Of a DNA stretch of 64,000 nt, positions 41,392-49,945 are shown in pieces. Source of the stretch: an uncultured Pelagibacteraceae bacterium (GTDB lineage: Bacteria; Pseudomonadota; Alphaproteobacteria; Pelagibacterales; Pelagibacteraceae); contig CACABZ010000001.1 in assembly GCA_902530885.1 (NCBI GenBank), positions 1-64,000 of the forward strand, read 5' to 3'. Made by a program: the position numbers and the translations under genes. The notes under the pieces were generated by a model. That model searched no databases. It was given only the letters and a program-made list of their open reading frames with translations, and had not been told where the DNA came from. Position 1 is the first letter of the stretch. Each line of letters begins with the position of its first letter.

Positions 41392-41816
41392 TATTCTTTA
41401 ACCTCGATTCCCATTGATCTAGCAGATCCACAAATTATTTTAGTAGCTTCTTTTAAATCAAATGCATTTAAGTCTTTCATTTTTTCTTTAGCTATAGCTT
41501 CCGCTTGTTTCATTGTAATTGAGCCCGCTACTACTCTTCCAGGTTCACTCGATCCGCTTTTAAGTTTAGCGGCTTCCCTAATAAAATGTGAGGCTGGAGG
41601 AGATTTTATTACAAAATCAAATTTTTTGTCTTTATAAACTGTAATCACTACTGGAACAGGTTTGCCCATAAAAGATTTTGTTTTTTCATTAAAGGCTTTG
41701 CAGAATTCCATAATATTAATTCCTCTTTGGCCCAATGCTGGACCCACTGGTGGAGCTGGATTTGCTTGACCACCTTTAATTTGTAATTTTACGTATCCTG
41801 TAACTTCTTTAGCCAT
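41391..41816 (-). CDS. rplK: Large ribosomal subunit protein uL11
   Basis: ATG at 41816 gives [38 protein letters not shown] and 141 residues, the usual length. A longer frame from a TTG at 41831 is less likely. The protein forms the GTPase-associated region with 23S rRNA and is needed for RelA activation in organisms that have it. One base separates it from nusG. Confidence 0.98.
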   Translation of the reverse strand: MAKEVTGYVKLQIKGGQANPAPPVGPALGQRGINIMEFCKAFNEKTKSFMGKPVPVVITVYKDKKFDFVIKSPPASHFIREAAKLKSGSSEPGRVVAGSITMKQAEAIAKEKMKDLNAFDLKEATKIICGSARSMGIEVKE

Positions 41817-41817
41817 A

Positions 41818-42342
41818 TCAATTTTTTTCAACTTGAGTAAATTCTAAATCTACTGGAGTTGGTCTACCAAATATAGAAACTGAAACCTTAAGTCTAGACT
41901 TTTCTTCATCAATTTCTTCAATTAATCCAGTGAACGAAGCAAAGGGACCGTCGCATACTTTAACTTTTTCTCCAATTTCAAAGTTTAAGCCTGTTTTCTG
42001 GTTTGTTGCACTTTCTGATACTTGGCCTAAAATTCTCTTAATTTCGCCGTCAGAAATTGGCGTTGGCTTGTCAGATGATCCTAAAAATCCACTCACTTTT
42101 TGCAAGTTTTTTATCAAATGATAAATTTGTTTTGTAAGCTCAATTTTAATTAAAACATACCCTGGAAAATATTTTTTTTCTTTTTTAGTTCTTTTGCCTT
42201 TTTTTACTTCTGTAACTTGATGAGTTGGTATTAAAAGTTGATCAAGATTAGCCTCTAGTTTGTGTCTTTTCAGCTCCTCTTTAATAGACTCCACCACTTT
42301 TTTCTCAAATCCAGAGTATGCTTGAACAATATACCAATTCAT
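41818..42342 (-). CDS. nusG: Transcription termination/antitermination factor NusG
   Basis: This 174-residue protein has the NGN domain starting [21 protein letters not shown], with [15 protein letters not shown], and a C-terminal KOW domain ([50 protein letters not shown]). It couples RNA polymerase to Rho or to the ribosome through uS10, which is encoded in the same block. Order secE-nusG-rplK is typical. Confidence 0.98.
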   Translation of the reverse strand: MNWYIVQAYSGFEKKVVESIKEELKRHKLEANLDQLLIPTHQVTEVKKGKRTKKEKKYFPGYVLIKIELTKQIYHLIKNLQKVSGFLGSSDKPTPISDGEIKRILGQVSESATNQKTGLNFEIGEKVKVCDGPFASFTGLIEEIDEEKSRLKVSVSIFGRPTPVDLEFTQVEKN

Positions 42343-42345
42343 AAA

Positions 42346-42537
42346 TTAAAAACTTATAGTTAATATAATATTTAGTAAAAATCTTAGAAGTTGATCTAAC
42401 AAAAGAAAAAAAATTGCAGCTATAGATGCTAACCCAAACACCATCAAAGCACCTGTAAGAGTGTCTTTTTTTGTAGGCCAAGTTATCCTAAAAGCTTCCT
42501 GTTTAACTTCTTGTAAAAATCTTAATGGGTTTTTCAT
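42346..42537 (-). CDS. secE: Preprotein translocase subunit SecE
   Basis: This minimal 63-residue form has the amphipathic cytoplasmic helix with RFLQEVKQEAFRITWPTKKDTLTGALMV and a single transmembrane helix. It lacks the two additional N-terminal helices of the E. coli protein, as in most bacteria. The start codon is 10 bases after the encoded CCA of tRNA-Trp, so after tRNA processing the leader would be very short. Confidence 0.96.
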   Translation of the reverse strand: MKNPLRFLQEVKQEAFRITWPTKKDTLTGALMVFGLASIAAIFFLLLDQLLRFLLNIILTISF

Positions 42538-42547
42538 ATTTGTATTT

Positions 42548-42623
42548 TGGCAGGAGCGGAGGGAATCGAACCCACAGCCTCCGGTTTTGGAGACCGGCGC
42601 TCTACCAATTGAGCTACGCTCCT
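42548..42623 (-). tRNA. tRNA-Trp (anticodon CCA)
   Basis: This 76-nt cloverleaf has acceptor AGGAGCG/CGCUCCU, D arm GCUC..GAGC, anticodon stem CCGGU/ACCGG with loop CUCCAAA, and T arm GUGGGUUCGAUUCCC. The 3' CCA is encoded (42550-42548). It begins one base after the tuf stop codon and ends 10 bases before secE, so it is cotranscribed and must be cut from the mRNA. Confidence 0.98.
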
Positions 42624-42624
42624 A

Positions 42625-43815
42625 TTATTTTATAATTTTAGTTACTACGCCAGCTCCTACTGTCTTACCACCTTCTCTAATAGCGAAATTTAAGTTTTCA
42701 CTCATAGCAATAGGTGTTATTAGTTTTACAGTAAATTTACCGTCATCACCAGGCATTACCATCTCTGTGCCAGAGGGCAATGTAACTTCACCTGTAACGT
42801 CAGTTGTTCTAAAATAAAACTGTGGTCTATATTTTGTAAAAAATGGTGTGTGCCTTCCACCCTCTTCTTTTTTTAATATATATGCTTGACATTCAAACTC
42901 TGTGTGAGGTGTTACAGATCCTGGTTTAGCCAGAACTTGACCTCTCTCAACATCAGTTCTCTCTACACCTCTTAGTAAAGCGCCGATATTATCACCAGCT
43001 TCTCCACTATCTAAAAGTTTTCTAAACATTTCTACACCAGTGCAAACTGATTTTTTGGTATCTCTAATTCCAACAATCTCAATCTCCTCACCAACTTTTA
43101 TAACACCTTGTTCTACTCTTCCTGTAACTACTGTTCCTCTACCAGAAATGGAGAAAACATCTTCAACAGGCATTAAAAAAGGTTTATCTTTTGGTCTGTC
43201 CGGTTGAGGGATAGTTTCATCAACGGCTTTCATCAATTCCATAATTGCTTTTTTTCCTGTTGTTTCATCTTTACCCTCCACAGCGTTTAAGGCTGAACCT
43301 TTGATGATAGGAATTTTGTCTCCAGGAAACTTATAAGACGTTAAAAGTTCTCTAATTTCTTCTTCAACCAAATCAACAAGTTCTTTATCTTTTACTGTGT
43401 CAATCTTGTTTAAGAATACTACAATCGCAGGAACACCTACTTGACGAGCTAGCAAAATATGTTCTCTTGTTTGTGGCATAGGTCCATCAGCAGCGTTAAC
43501 TACTAAAATTGCTCCATCCATCTGTGCAGCACCTGTTATCATATTTTTTACATAGTCGGCATGACCTGGACAATCAACGTGAGCGTAGTGCCTTTTGGCT
43601 GTTTCATATTCAACATGGGCAGTAGAAATAGTTATTCCTCTCTCTTTTTCCTCAGGTGCTTTATCTATTTGGTCGTAAGCAACAAATTTTGCACCACCTG
43701 CTTCTGCTAATACTTTTGTAATTGCTGCAGTTAAAGTTGTTTTGCCATGATCAACGTGTCCGATTGTACCTATATTACAATGCGGTTTGCTTCTATTAAA
43801 TTTTTCTTTCGACAT
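42625..43815 (-). CDS. tuf: Elongation factor Tu
   Basis: This 396-residue GTPase delivers aminoacyl-tRNA. G1 is [14 protein letters not shown]3 is [13 protein letters not shown]4 is NKID, and switch I has [24 protein letters not shown]. Domains II and III are complete with the C-terminal [20 protein letters not shown]. It lies between tRNA-Gly and tRNA-Trp; no second copy is present at the fusA-rpsJ junction. Confidence 0.99.
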   Translation of the reverse strand: MSKEKFNRSKPHCNIGTIGHVDHGKTTLTAAITKVLAEAGGAKFVAYDQIDKAPEEKERGITISTAHVEYETAKRHYAHVDCPGHADYVKNMITGAAQMDGAILVVNAADGPMPQTREHILLARQVGVPAIVVFLNKIDTVKDKELVDLVEEEIRELLTSYKFPGDKIPIIKGSALNAVEGKDETTGKKAIMELMKAVDETIPQPDRPKDKPFLMPVEDVFSISGRGTVVTGRVEQGVIKVGEEIEIVGIRDTKKSVCTGVEMFRKLLDSGEAGDNIGALLRGVERTDVERGQVLAKPGSVTPHTEFECQAYILKKEEGGRHTPFFTKYRPQFYFRTTDVTGEVTLPSGTEMVMPGDDGKFTVKLITPIAMSENLNFAIREGGKTVGAGVVTKIIK

Positions 43816-43846
43816 TTTGTTTCCTCTTATTTTAATTTTTTTATCT

Positions 43847-43920
43847 TGGAGCGGGTAAAGGGAATCGAACCCTTACATCCAGCTTGGAAGGCTAGCGTTC
43901 TACCATTGAACTACACCCGC
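43847..43920 (-). tRNA. tRNA-Gly (anticodon TCC)
   Basis: This 74-nt tRNA has acceptor GCGGGUG/UACCCGC, anticodon stem CUAGC region with loop CUUCCAA (anticodon UCC), T arm with GGUUCGAUUCC, and an encoded CCA at 43849-43847. It is 31 nt upstream of tuf and is part of the same transcript. Confidence 0.97.
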
Positions 43921-43925
43921 TTAAA

Positions 43926-43966
43926 CCAAACTTTTCGCTCAAAGTTGTAAAAGTTTTAAAGTTTGG
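43926..43966 (-). repeat. Inverted repeat between tRNA-Tyr and tRNA-Gly
   Basis: CCAAACTTT (43926-43934) and AAAGTTTGG (43958-43966) are perfect 9-bp inverted copies separated by 23 bases. The distal arm includes the encoded CCA of tRNA-Tyr. In the precursor this could pair the tRNA-Tyr 3' end with downstream spacer and affect 3' processing, but chance similarity in AT-rich DNA is possible. Confidence 0.35.
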
Positions 43967-44049
43967 TGGAGGGGGAAAGATTCGAACTTTCGAAGGCCGA
44001 AGCCAACGGGTTTACAGCCCGCCCCATTTGACCGCTTTGGTACCCCTCC
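43964..44049 (-). tRNA. tRNA-Tyr (anticodon GTA)
   Basis: This 86-nt class II tRNA has acceptor GGAGGGG/CCCCUCC, anticodon loop CUGUAAA (GUA), a long variable arm (UUGGCUUCGGCCUUCGAA region), T arm with GUUCGAAUC, and encoded CCA at 43966-43964. It is the first gene of the minus-strand block reaching to rplQ. Confidence 0.97.
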
Positions 44050-44077
44050 AATATGGGTACCAAATAACTTAAAAACC

Positions 44078-44104
44078 ATTATACAACAAGGGTTTTATAG
44101 TCGA
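44078..44104 (-). promoter_or_regulatory. Candidate promoter upstream of tRNA-Tyr-tRNA-Gly-tuf
   Basis: On the minus strand a perfect TATAAT lies at 44083-44078, about 29 bases before the tRNA-Tyr 5' end. TCGACT (4 of 6 to TTGACA) lies 15 bp further upstream at 44104-44099. The spacer is shorter than ideal. The position, in the 125-bp gap between divergent transcripts, supports the call. Confidence 0.4.
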
Positions 44105-44174
44105 GTGATAAAATAATTGCAATAAATGATTTATTTTTTATTAGACGATTTATCTGTTAAAAAGGGCTATTTTT

Positions 44175-44915
44175 ATGGAAAAATCAACATTTTTAATTAT
44201 TGGAAAACATGCGGTGGTAGAAGCGCTTAAAAATTCGAGAAGAAAAGTAACCAAAATATACATTAATGAGCATGTTCATAAGGAAATTAATAGATCTAAC
44301 CAACCTAAAAATATTTTTCAAAAAACTAAGGTAATATTTAAAAGTAAAAAAGAACTAGATAATCTTTGTGGCAGAGACCAAATAAATCATCAAGGTATCA
44401 TAGGTGAAGTTTTAGAATTAGATAATAATTCACTTAAAACAGATTTAGAATTTTTAAATAAAGAAAATATAAATTTTTTAGCACTAGAGAATATATCTGA
44501 CCCAAGAAATCTTGGATCAATAATAAGATCAGCTGCATCCTTTAATATTGATGGAATAATAGTAAACGAAAGAAAATTTCCTAATAAAAGTAAATTACTT
44601 TACAAAGCTGCAAGCGGTGCCATGGAACATATCAATATTTATAGATTATCTAATATTAAAGTAGCTTTTAATTTATTAAAAAAAAAAGGTTTTTGGATAA
44701 GCGCATTTAGCTCTCATGCAGAAAAGAGTTTTACAACGAACAATTGGAAAGGTAAGAATATATTATTATTTGGTTCGGAGGGAAAAGGTTTAAAAAAAAA
44801 TACTAAAGAAAAAGCAGATTTTTATTATAAAATTAATATCAAAAATATTGAAAGCTTAAATGTTTCAAACTCAGTATCAATTGTTTGTCATTTTATTAAT
44901 GAAAAAATAAGCTAA
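44175..44915 (+). CDS. rlmB: 23S rRNA (guanosine-2'-O-)-methyltransferase RlmB, SpoU family
   Basis: This 246-residue protein matches TrmH/SpoU enzymes that methylate the 2'-OH of G2251 in 23S rRNA. The N-terminal substrate-binding domain begins IIGKHAVVEALKNSRRKV. The catalytic knot domain has ALENISDPRNLGSIIRSAASFNIDGIIV, ASGAMEHINIYRLSN, LFGSEGKGL and SLNVSNSVSIVCHF. It is divergent from tRNA-Tyr, the location seen in other alphaproteobacteria. Related TrmH enzymes act on tRNA, so the exact target is inferred. Confidence 0.9.
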   Translation: MEKSTFLIIGKHAVVEALKNSRRKVTKIYINEHVHKEINRSNQPKNIFQKTKVIFKSKKELDNLCGRDQINHQGIIGEVLELDNNSLKTDLEFLNKENINFLALENISDPRNLGSIIRSAASFNIDGIIVNERKFPNKSKLLYKAASGAMEHINIYRLSNIKVAFNLLKKKGFWISAFSSHAEKSFTTNNWKGKNILLFGSEGKGLKKNTKEKADFYYKINIKNIESLNVSNSVSIVCHFINEKIS

Positions 44916-45005
44916 AAAAATTTAAATTATGTATATTGGGTCGTACTAATTTCATTTATATAAATTTCTTGAATTATAAATAAAATTATCATAAAAGTTT
45001 GTCAG

Positions 45006-45081
45006 GCCCTCATAGCTCAATTGGTAGAGCAATTGATTTGTAATCAATAGGTTCGCGGTTCGAGTCCGTGTGAGGGCACCA
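45006..45081 (+). tRNA. tRNA-Thr (anticodon TGT)
   Basis: This 76-nt tRNA has acceptor GCCCUCA/UGAGGGC, D arm GCUCAAUUGGUAGAGC, anticodon stem UUGAU/AUCAA with loop UUGUAAU region (anticodon UGU), T arm GCGGUUCGAGUCCGU, discriminator A and encoded CCA (45079-45081). It ends only four bases before the 3' end of the glycosyltransferase gene on the opposite strand, at the boundary of the sugar island. Confidence 0.97.
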
Positions 45082-45085
45082 ATTA

Positions 45086-46168
45086 CTAGGATTTAACAAA
45101 TATTTCAAATAATTGTTTTTTAAAGTTTTGTTTTTCTAATAAAGTTTTTTTTTGATATCTTTTATATGATTTAATTTCTTTCTTATAATTTTTAAAAATC
45201 AATTCAATTAACTTTATAATCTTCTTTATATTTTCACTATTTTCATTAAATTTAAATTTTTTTGGTATAGGTATATCATGTGAATTTTTAGCACTACCTT
45301 TTAGATTCGTAATAACGCAATTATTAAACAAAACGGCTTCTCTGGGCATTTTATCTTTACCTGGATGATAACCAAAATCTAAATAAATTTTTGTTCTTTT
45401 AAATATGTTTATAACTTGATTTGCGCTCATATTTTTAAGTGCAATAAATTTAAAATTTAAAACTTTTTTTATTTCAAAGATAAATTGGTTGCTTTTGTGA
45501 GAATAACATATTTCATTTTTTTTCTTCACTTTTTCTTTACACTTTTTTAAGACCACATCACTTTGATAATCATATAATTTTTTTATATTTTTAAATTTAT
45601 CTTTAAAATAATCAAAAGCGTATTGCGACTGCATCAAATGTAAGTGTGCTTGATCTACCTCTTTTTGTTTATGATATTTTGTAAAACTATAAATATATTT
45701 TAAATAATCATGGTAAGTTAGTATCCCAAAGTAAAATTTAGTTATTTTATTAAATAGAGAGATAAAATTGTAAGGTATTTTAATTATAGATCTTAAGAAT
45801 TTTGAATTGTCTTCTCTAAATTTAAAACCAAAAAAATTATCAACGCTTAACCACCAAATGATTTTATTAATATTTTTATACCTTAAGGCATATTTAAGAT
45901 AATAATATTGCTCTGGTAATATCAGAATATTATTGTTGTTATCTTCAACAGATTTGGAATAATTGGTCTTATATTTTAAAAAATTTTTGTGAACAGGTTT
46001 TTTAGCTTCAATTGGCAAGTAAACCATATAAGCTTTTGCCTTGAACACTTTTTTTAAATGAAATGCTAGCTGATGTAAACATCCAGGCCCTCCTGTAAAT
46101 GTGTTTGCAGGTGCTAAAATAAAAATTTTGGTTTTATTATTAATAATTAATTTTTTGGCTTTAGACAT
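45086..46168 (-). CDS. Putative glycosyltransferase (GT-B like)
   Basis: This 360-residue protein is only partly recognisable. An early strand-loop IFILAPANTFTGGPGCLHQLAFHLKK resembles the Gly-rich loop of GT-B glycosyltransferases. Near residue 265 YLDFGYHPGKDKMPREAVLFNNCVITN resembles the nucleotide-sugar-binding region with a conserved Glu. It has no membrane segment and is extremely Lys/Asn/Ile-rich. It lies 7 bp downstream of a GT2 gene on the same strand, so it probably acts in the same polysaccharide pathway. Donor and acceptor are unknown. Confidence 0.65.
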   Translation of the reverse strand: MSKAKKLIINNKTKIFILAPANTFTGGPGCLHQLAFHLKKVFKAKAYMVYLPIEAKKPVHKNFLKYKTNYSKSVEDNNNNILILPEQYYYLKYALRYKNINKIIWWLSVDNFFGFKFREDNSKFLRSIIKIPYNFISLFNKITKFYFGILTYHDYLKYIYSFTKYHKQKEVDQAHLHLMQSQYAFDYFKDKFKNIKKLYDYQSDVVLKKCKEKVKKKNEICYSHKSNQFIFEIKKVLNFKFIALKNMSANQVINIFKRTKIYLDFGYHPGKDKMPREAVLFNNCVITNLKGSAKNSHDIPIPKKFKFNENSENIKKIIKLIELIFKNYKKEIKSYKRYQKKTLLEKQNFKKQLFEIFVKS

Positions 46169-46175
46169 TTATAAT

Positions 46176-46931
46176 TTATTTCCAGCCATAATTTTTTAAA
46201 GAATTTAAGCTAATTGATAGAACTGATTTTATATTTTGTAAAAAATTTAAATTGTTTCCTTTTTTATTAATAATCCATAAATTTAACAAATTCTCTAATT
46301 TGCTTGAAGACCTATTCGATTTATTTATTCTATAATAAGTGAAAGTGTTATTAATTTTAAATGATGTAGTACCTTTTCTTAAAATATCACATTTAAAAAG
46401 AAAATCCTCGTGCTTATAATCTTTAAATTTAATTTCATCAATTATTTTTCTTTTAAGAATAATTGAGGATGTGCTCATAGTAGAATTTTTTAAAAAATTC
46501 TTTAAATCATAAAAAATAGGAAGACTGGTAGTTTTTATTTTATTAAAATTTTCATTAAAAAAAAACTTAAAATCTGTATAAGTAAAATCGTAATCATTTT
46601 TTAACATATTGGTAATTTGAATCTGCAATTTATCTTTAGGCCAAAAGTCATCTGAGTCTAAAAAGGCTATAAGTTCTGATGATGATTTTTTTATACCTAA
46701 GTTTCGACAAAAAGCCGGGCCACAATTTGACTCTAAATACGTAATACTAATTTTTGGATCATTCTTAAATTTATTTAAAATTTCTTTTGAATTATCGTTA
46801 GAAAAATCGTCCACTAAATAAATCTTCCAGTTTTTATAAGTTTGTTTTAGAACGGAATCTAGACATTCATTTAGATATTTAGCTTTATTATAATTAGGAA
46901 TTATTATATCTATAGGTGGTGAGTAAATCAT
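46176..46931 (-). CDS. Family 2 glycosyltransferase (GT-A fold)
   Basis: This 251-residue protein starts IDIIIPNYNKAKYLNECLDSVLKQTY, has YLVDDFSNDNS as the first Asp motif and FLDSDDFW with the metal-binding D-S-D at residues 92-94. The short C-terminal part includes HEDFLFKCDILRKG-like segment (ED motif). There are no membrane helices. It transfers a sugar from a nucleotide donor to a growing glycan; the sugar cannot be told. Its start is 31 bp from the divergent small membrane protein gene. Confidence 0.9.
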   Translation of the reverse strand: MIYSPPIDIIIPNYNKAKYLNECLDSVLKQTYKNWKIYLVDDFSNDNSKEILNKFKNDPKISITYLESNCGPAFCRNLGIKKSSSELIAFLDSDDFWPKDKLQIQITNMLKNDYDFTYTDFKFFFNENFNKIKTTSLPIFYDLKNFLKNSTMSTSSIILKRKIIDEIKFKDYKHEDFLFKCDILRKGTTSFKINNTFTYYRINKSNRSSSKLENLLNLWIINKKGNNLNFLQNIKSVLSISLNSLKNYGWK

Positions 46932-46962
46932 TACAATTTGTGACTAATTTATTTATTATAAC

Positions 46963-47247
46963 ATGAAATCTGAAGGCAGCTTAAAAATTTTTTTTGTTAA
47001 ACTAATTTCAATAACATTTGCTATTATAGTAGTACTTAATGTGTTTTATAACATTTTTTTAGCTGATAAATTGAAGTTTATAAACGATTTGAGCAAAATG
47101 GATAAAAGTACTGCTGAGATGATTAAAAACAAAATAAGATCTGAGTTACGTAGCGGACTAGAGAAAGATAAAATTTTAACTGACGAGGACGCAAAATTAA
47201 TCAAGCAATTCTTAGACAAGATTTCATCGGAACTAAGAGCAAGATAG
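46963..47247 (+). CDS. Small membrane-anchored protein of unknown function
   Basis: I do not recognise this 94-residue protein. A single hydrophobic helix (about residues 9-31) follows a short basic N-terminus, and the rest is a charged, mainly helical tail with SKMDKSTAEMIKNKIRSELRSGLEKDK. It heads the plus-strand sugar operon; its TAG is followed directly by the TTG start of the membrane glycosyltransferase, suggesting coupling. A role as an accessory of that enzyme is guesswork. Confidence 0.7.
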   Translation: MKSEGSLKIFFVKLISITFAIIVVLNVFYNIFLADKLKFINDLSKMDKSTAEMIKNKIRSELRSGLEKDKILTDEDAKLIKQFLDKISSELRAR

Positions 47248-48807
47248 TTGAGAAATATCTTACAATTATTATATAGATATGAATCAAAACTTAAATATAT
47301 TTTAGTTTTATTTTCTTTTTATTGTGCAATTATTGTAGGTCAATCATGGGATGAAGGATATTACAAAATTATTGGAAAAATTAATTTAGATTATCTTTTA
47401 TCTTTTGGATTTATTAATGAAGAATTTTACGGTAAGTATAGATATTCAACTATCTACTGGACTTTCTCAAGTTTATTAAGTCAATTTTTTCCTAGAGAAT
47501 ATAATGTAGAAGCTCATCATATAATTAATACAGTCTTTGGTTTATTCTCTATACTTGGGTTATACAAAATTGTTAAAAAACTTTTTAATAAAAATATCGG
47601 AAAAATTTCATGTGTTTTTTTGTTTCTTACTCCAACTTTTTTCGGACATTTAGCTATTAATAGTAAAGATACGATAATGGCTTCAGCACATTTATGGATT
47701 TCCTATTATTTAATTAAATACATATTTAAGAATTTAAATTTTAAAAAAAGATTGTCTTTAATACTAAAAGTCTCTTTATTATCAGCTATTGGTACTGGGA
47801 TACAGTTGGTTTTTTTAGGATCAATGCTGCCTTTTTTTTTATTTTTTTTAATTGCTTGTCTTTATCTCGGTAAGTTTAAAAAGGATCTTTATATAGATAT
47901 TATATTATATCTTATTATTTTTTATCTGATTTTAATTCTTTTCTGGGTTGATGTGCATAGTAATATATTTGTTCTACCTTATAAATTTTTTTTAAATGCT
48001 ATAAGTTTAGAGACTGGTTGGCCATTTAATCTGTATAATGGAAAATATTTTTTTTCAAATACCGCGCCGATCAATTATATTTTATTAAATTTATATTATA
48101 AACTACCTGAGTTTACCTTATACTTGTACCTTATAGCTATACCAATTATGATTATTAAAAGAAATGAGTTAGAAAGCTATTTCAGTTTTTTTAAATTTAA
48201 AATATTTTTAGTAATTTCTATTTTAATTTACCCTAATATGATAATGCTATTTATACCTTATGCTATATATGACGGTCTTAGACTTTTTTTATGGTTTATT
48301 CCCTACCTGACAATAATTCCTGCAATATGTTTGTATTTTATTTACCAAAATCGAAAAAAAATCATTTTTAACATTCATATTTATCTTATTTCAATATTAT
48401 TTTTGTATCATTTAGCTATATTTTTTTCTATTACACCATATCAATATACGTATTTAAATATTTTAAGTGGAAAAAAAAACGAACAGTATAAAAAGTTTGA
48501 AAATGATTATTGGTCTACCAGCTTAAAAGAGCTTATATTAAATTCTGATTTAGATCAAAAAAAGACCATTAAATTTTCCTCTTGTGGGATAAACCACCGA
48601 ATAGCTATCAAATACATGAGCAAAAAATATCCTAAAGCTCTATATACTGAATTAAATAAAGCAGATTATCTTATATTAACTAACAGAACACTATATTCTG
48701 ATAAAAAAAAAGAAGTTACAAATTGTTTTGATGAATTCACATTTAAGAATATAAGTGCAGTATCGAGAAACGGAAATATTTTATCAGCGATAAAAAAAAT
48801 TGAATAA
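47248..48807 (+). CDS. PMT/ArnT-like multi-spanning membrane glycosyltransferase
   Basis: This 519-residue integral membrane protein has about 10-11 hydrophobic segments. A WDEGYY motif (residues 34-39) after the first helix corresponds to the catalytic Asp-Glu loop of GT39/GT83 enzymes that use polyprenyl-phosphate sugars. LAINSKDTIMASAHLWISYY matches the next conserved loop. The start is TTG immediately after the previous stop; no in-frame ATG gives a complete first helix. Likely acceptors are lipid A, glycans or proteins on the periplasmic side; the choice is not visible. Confidence 0.75.
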   Translation: MRNILQLLYRYESKLKYILVLFSFYCAIIVGQSWDEGYYKIIGKINLDYLLSFGFINEEFYGKYRYSTIYWTFSSLLSQFFPREYNVEAHHIINTVFGLFSILGLYKIVKKLFNKNIGKISCVFLFLTPTFFGHLAINSKDTIMASAHLWISYYLIKYIFKNLNFKKRLSLILKVSLLSAIGTGIQLVFLGSMLPFFLFFLIACLYLGKFKKDLYIDIILYLIIFYLILILFWVDVHSNIFVLPYKFFLNAISLETGWPFNLYNGKYFFSNTAPINYILLNLYYKLPEFTLYLYLIAIPIMIIKRNELESYFSFFKFKIFLVISILIYPNMIMLFIPYAIYDGLRLFLWFIPYLTIIPAICLYFIYQNRKKIIFNIHIYLISILFLYHLAIFFSITPYQYTYLNILSGKKNEQYKKFENDYWSTSLKELILNSDLDQKKTIKFSSCGINHRIAIKYMSKKYPKALYTELNKADYLILTNRTLYSDKKKEVTNCFDEFTFKNISAVSRNGNILSAIKKIE

Positions 48808-49943
48808 TGAATATTAAAAGAATTAAAAATAAAAGACCGGACCTTTTAATTGTTGGCGCTGGTCCTGTTGGCTGTGTAATTGCAGAAAGAGCAGCAAAAA
48901 TAAAAAAATGGACTTCATTAGTAATTGATAAAAGAAACCATATAGCCGGCAATTGTTACGATGAAGAAAATAAATGGGGAATTAGAGTGCATAAATATGG
49001 TCCTCATTACATGAGATTTAAAAAAAGAAAAATTTTTAATTACGTAAGTAAATTTACAAAATGGATTAAAGGCAATTATATAGTTAAGACAAATATCAAG
49101 GGCAAATTATATCCCATTCCAATAAATTTAACGACGATTGAAAAATTTTTTAAAAAAAAATTTAAAAATCCAAATGAAGCAAAAAAATTTATCAATAATT
49201 TAAAAATCAAAAAGAAAAAAATTCAAAACAGTGAGGACTTCATTTTAGCTAATTTAGGTAAAGAAATTTATGAAAATTTTTACAAAAATTACACTGTTAA
49301 ACAATGGGGCATACATCCAAAAAATTTAAATAAAAGCGTTGTTGGCAGATTGCCAATTAGATATAACCGCGATCCATATTATGTAAATCAAAAATTAAAA
49401 GTTATGCCCAAAAAAGGTTACACAAATTTATTTAAAAATATGTTAAGTGATCAAAAAATTGAAATTTGTTTGAACACTTCTTATGAATTTTTAAAAAAAA
49501 AAGTCCGTCCAAAAGTTGCAACAATATACACTGGTCCTCCAGATGTTTTTTTTAATTTTAAATACGGTAAGTTAGATTGGAGATCGCTTGAGTTTAAATT
49601 TAATACTTTGAAGAGAAATAAAATTCAGGAATGTGTTCAAATTAATTTTCCCAATGACTATAAATATACCAGAAAAGTAGAAATAAAGCATGTTACAAAA
49701 CAAAAATCAAAATATTCAACGGTCTCTTATGAGTTTCCAAAATCCTCCGGTGATCCATATTATCCAATCAATAACAAAAAAAACATTAAACTTTTTGCTA
49801 AATACAAATCTCTTATTAAAAAATTAGAAAAAAAAAATATCTATTTTGAAGGAAGACTGGCAAATTATAAATACCTTAATATGGATGAGGTTATTGAATG
49901 TGCTCTTAACCTTTTTAAGAAACTTAAACTAAAATATAAATAA
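48807..49943 (+). CDS. glf: UDP-galactopyranose mutase-like flavoprotein
   Basis: This 378-residue protein follows the Glf pattern. The FAD-binding start is LLIVGAGPVGCVIAERAA with GAGPVG at residues 17-22. Then come LYPIPINLTTIEKFF, VKQWGIHPKNLNKSVVGRLPIRYNRDPYY, MPKKGYTNLFKNML, LDWRSLEFKF, YEFPKSSGDPYYPI and GRLANYKYLNMDEVI. The usual GPHxFHT reads GPHYMRF (residues 65-71), and YTGPID reads YTGPPD, so the substrate may differ. The known reaction interconverts UDP-Galp and UDP-Galf; galE downstream could supply UDP-Gal. Start shares one base with the previous stop. Confidence 0.82.
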   Translation: MNIKRIKNKRPDLLIVGAGPVGCVIAERAAKIKKWTSLVIDKRNHIAGNCYDEENKWGIRVHKYGPHYMRFKKRKIFNYVSKFTKWIKGNYIVKTNIKGKLYPIPINLTTIEKFFKKKFKNPNEAKKFINNLKIKKKKIQNSEDFILANLGKEIYENFYKNYTVKQWGIHPKNLNKSVVGRLPIRYNRDPYYVNQKLKVMPKKGYTNLFKNMLSDQKIEICLNTSYEFLKKKVRPKVATIYTGPPDVFFNFKYGKLDWRSLEFKFNTLKRNKIQECVQINFPNDYKYTRKVEIKHVTKQKSKYSTVSYEFPKSSGDPYYPINNKKNIKLFAKYKSLIKKLEKKNIYFEGRLANYKYLNMDEVIECALNLFKKLKLKYK

Positions 49944-49945
49944 TT

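Noticed and set aside
40844..41401. 185-codon plus-strand ORF opposite rplA
   Set aside because: Shadow of the uL1 gene; composition follows the antisense of rplA, and uL1 is certain.
42461..42817. Plus-strand ORF with RRESNPQPPVLETGALPIELR across tRNA-Trp and the end of tuf
   Set aside because: This is the well-known spurious translation of the antisense strand of a tRNA; both strands are already explained by secE, tRNA-Trp and tuf.
43747..43950. Plus-strand ORF with [23 protein letters not shown] across tRNA-Gly and the start of tuf
   Set aside because: Antisense translation of tRNA-Gly, another common false gene.
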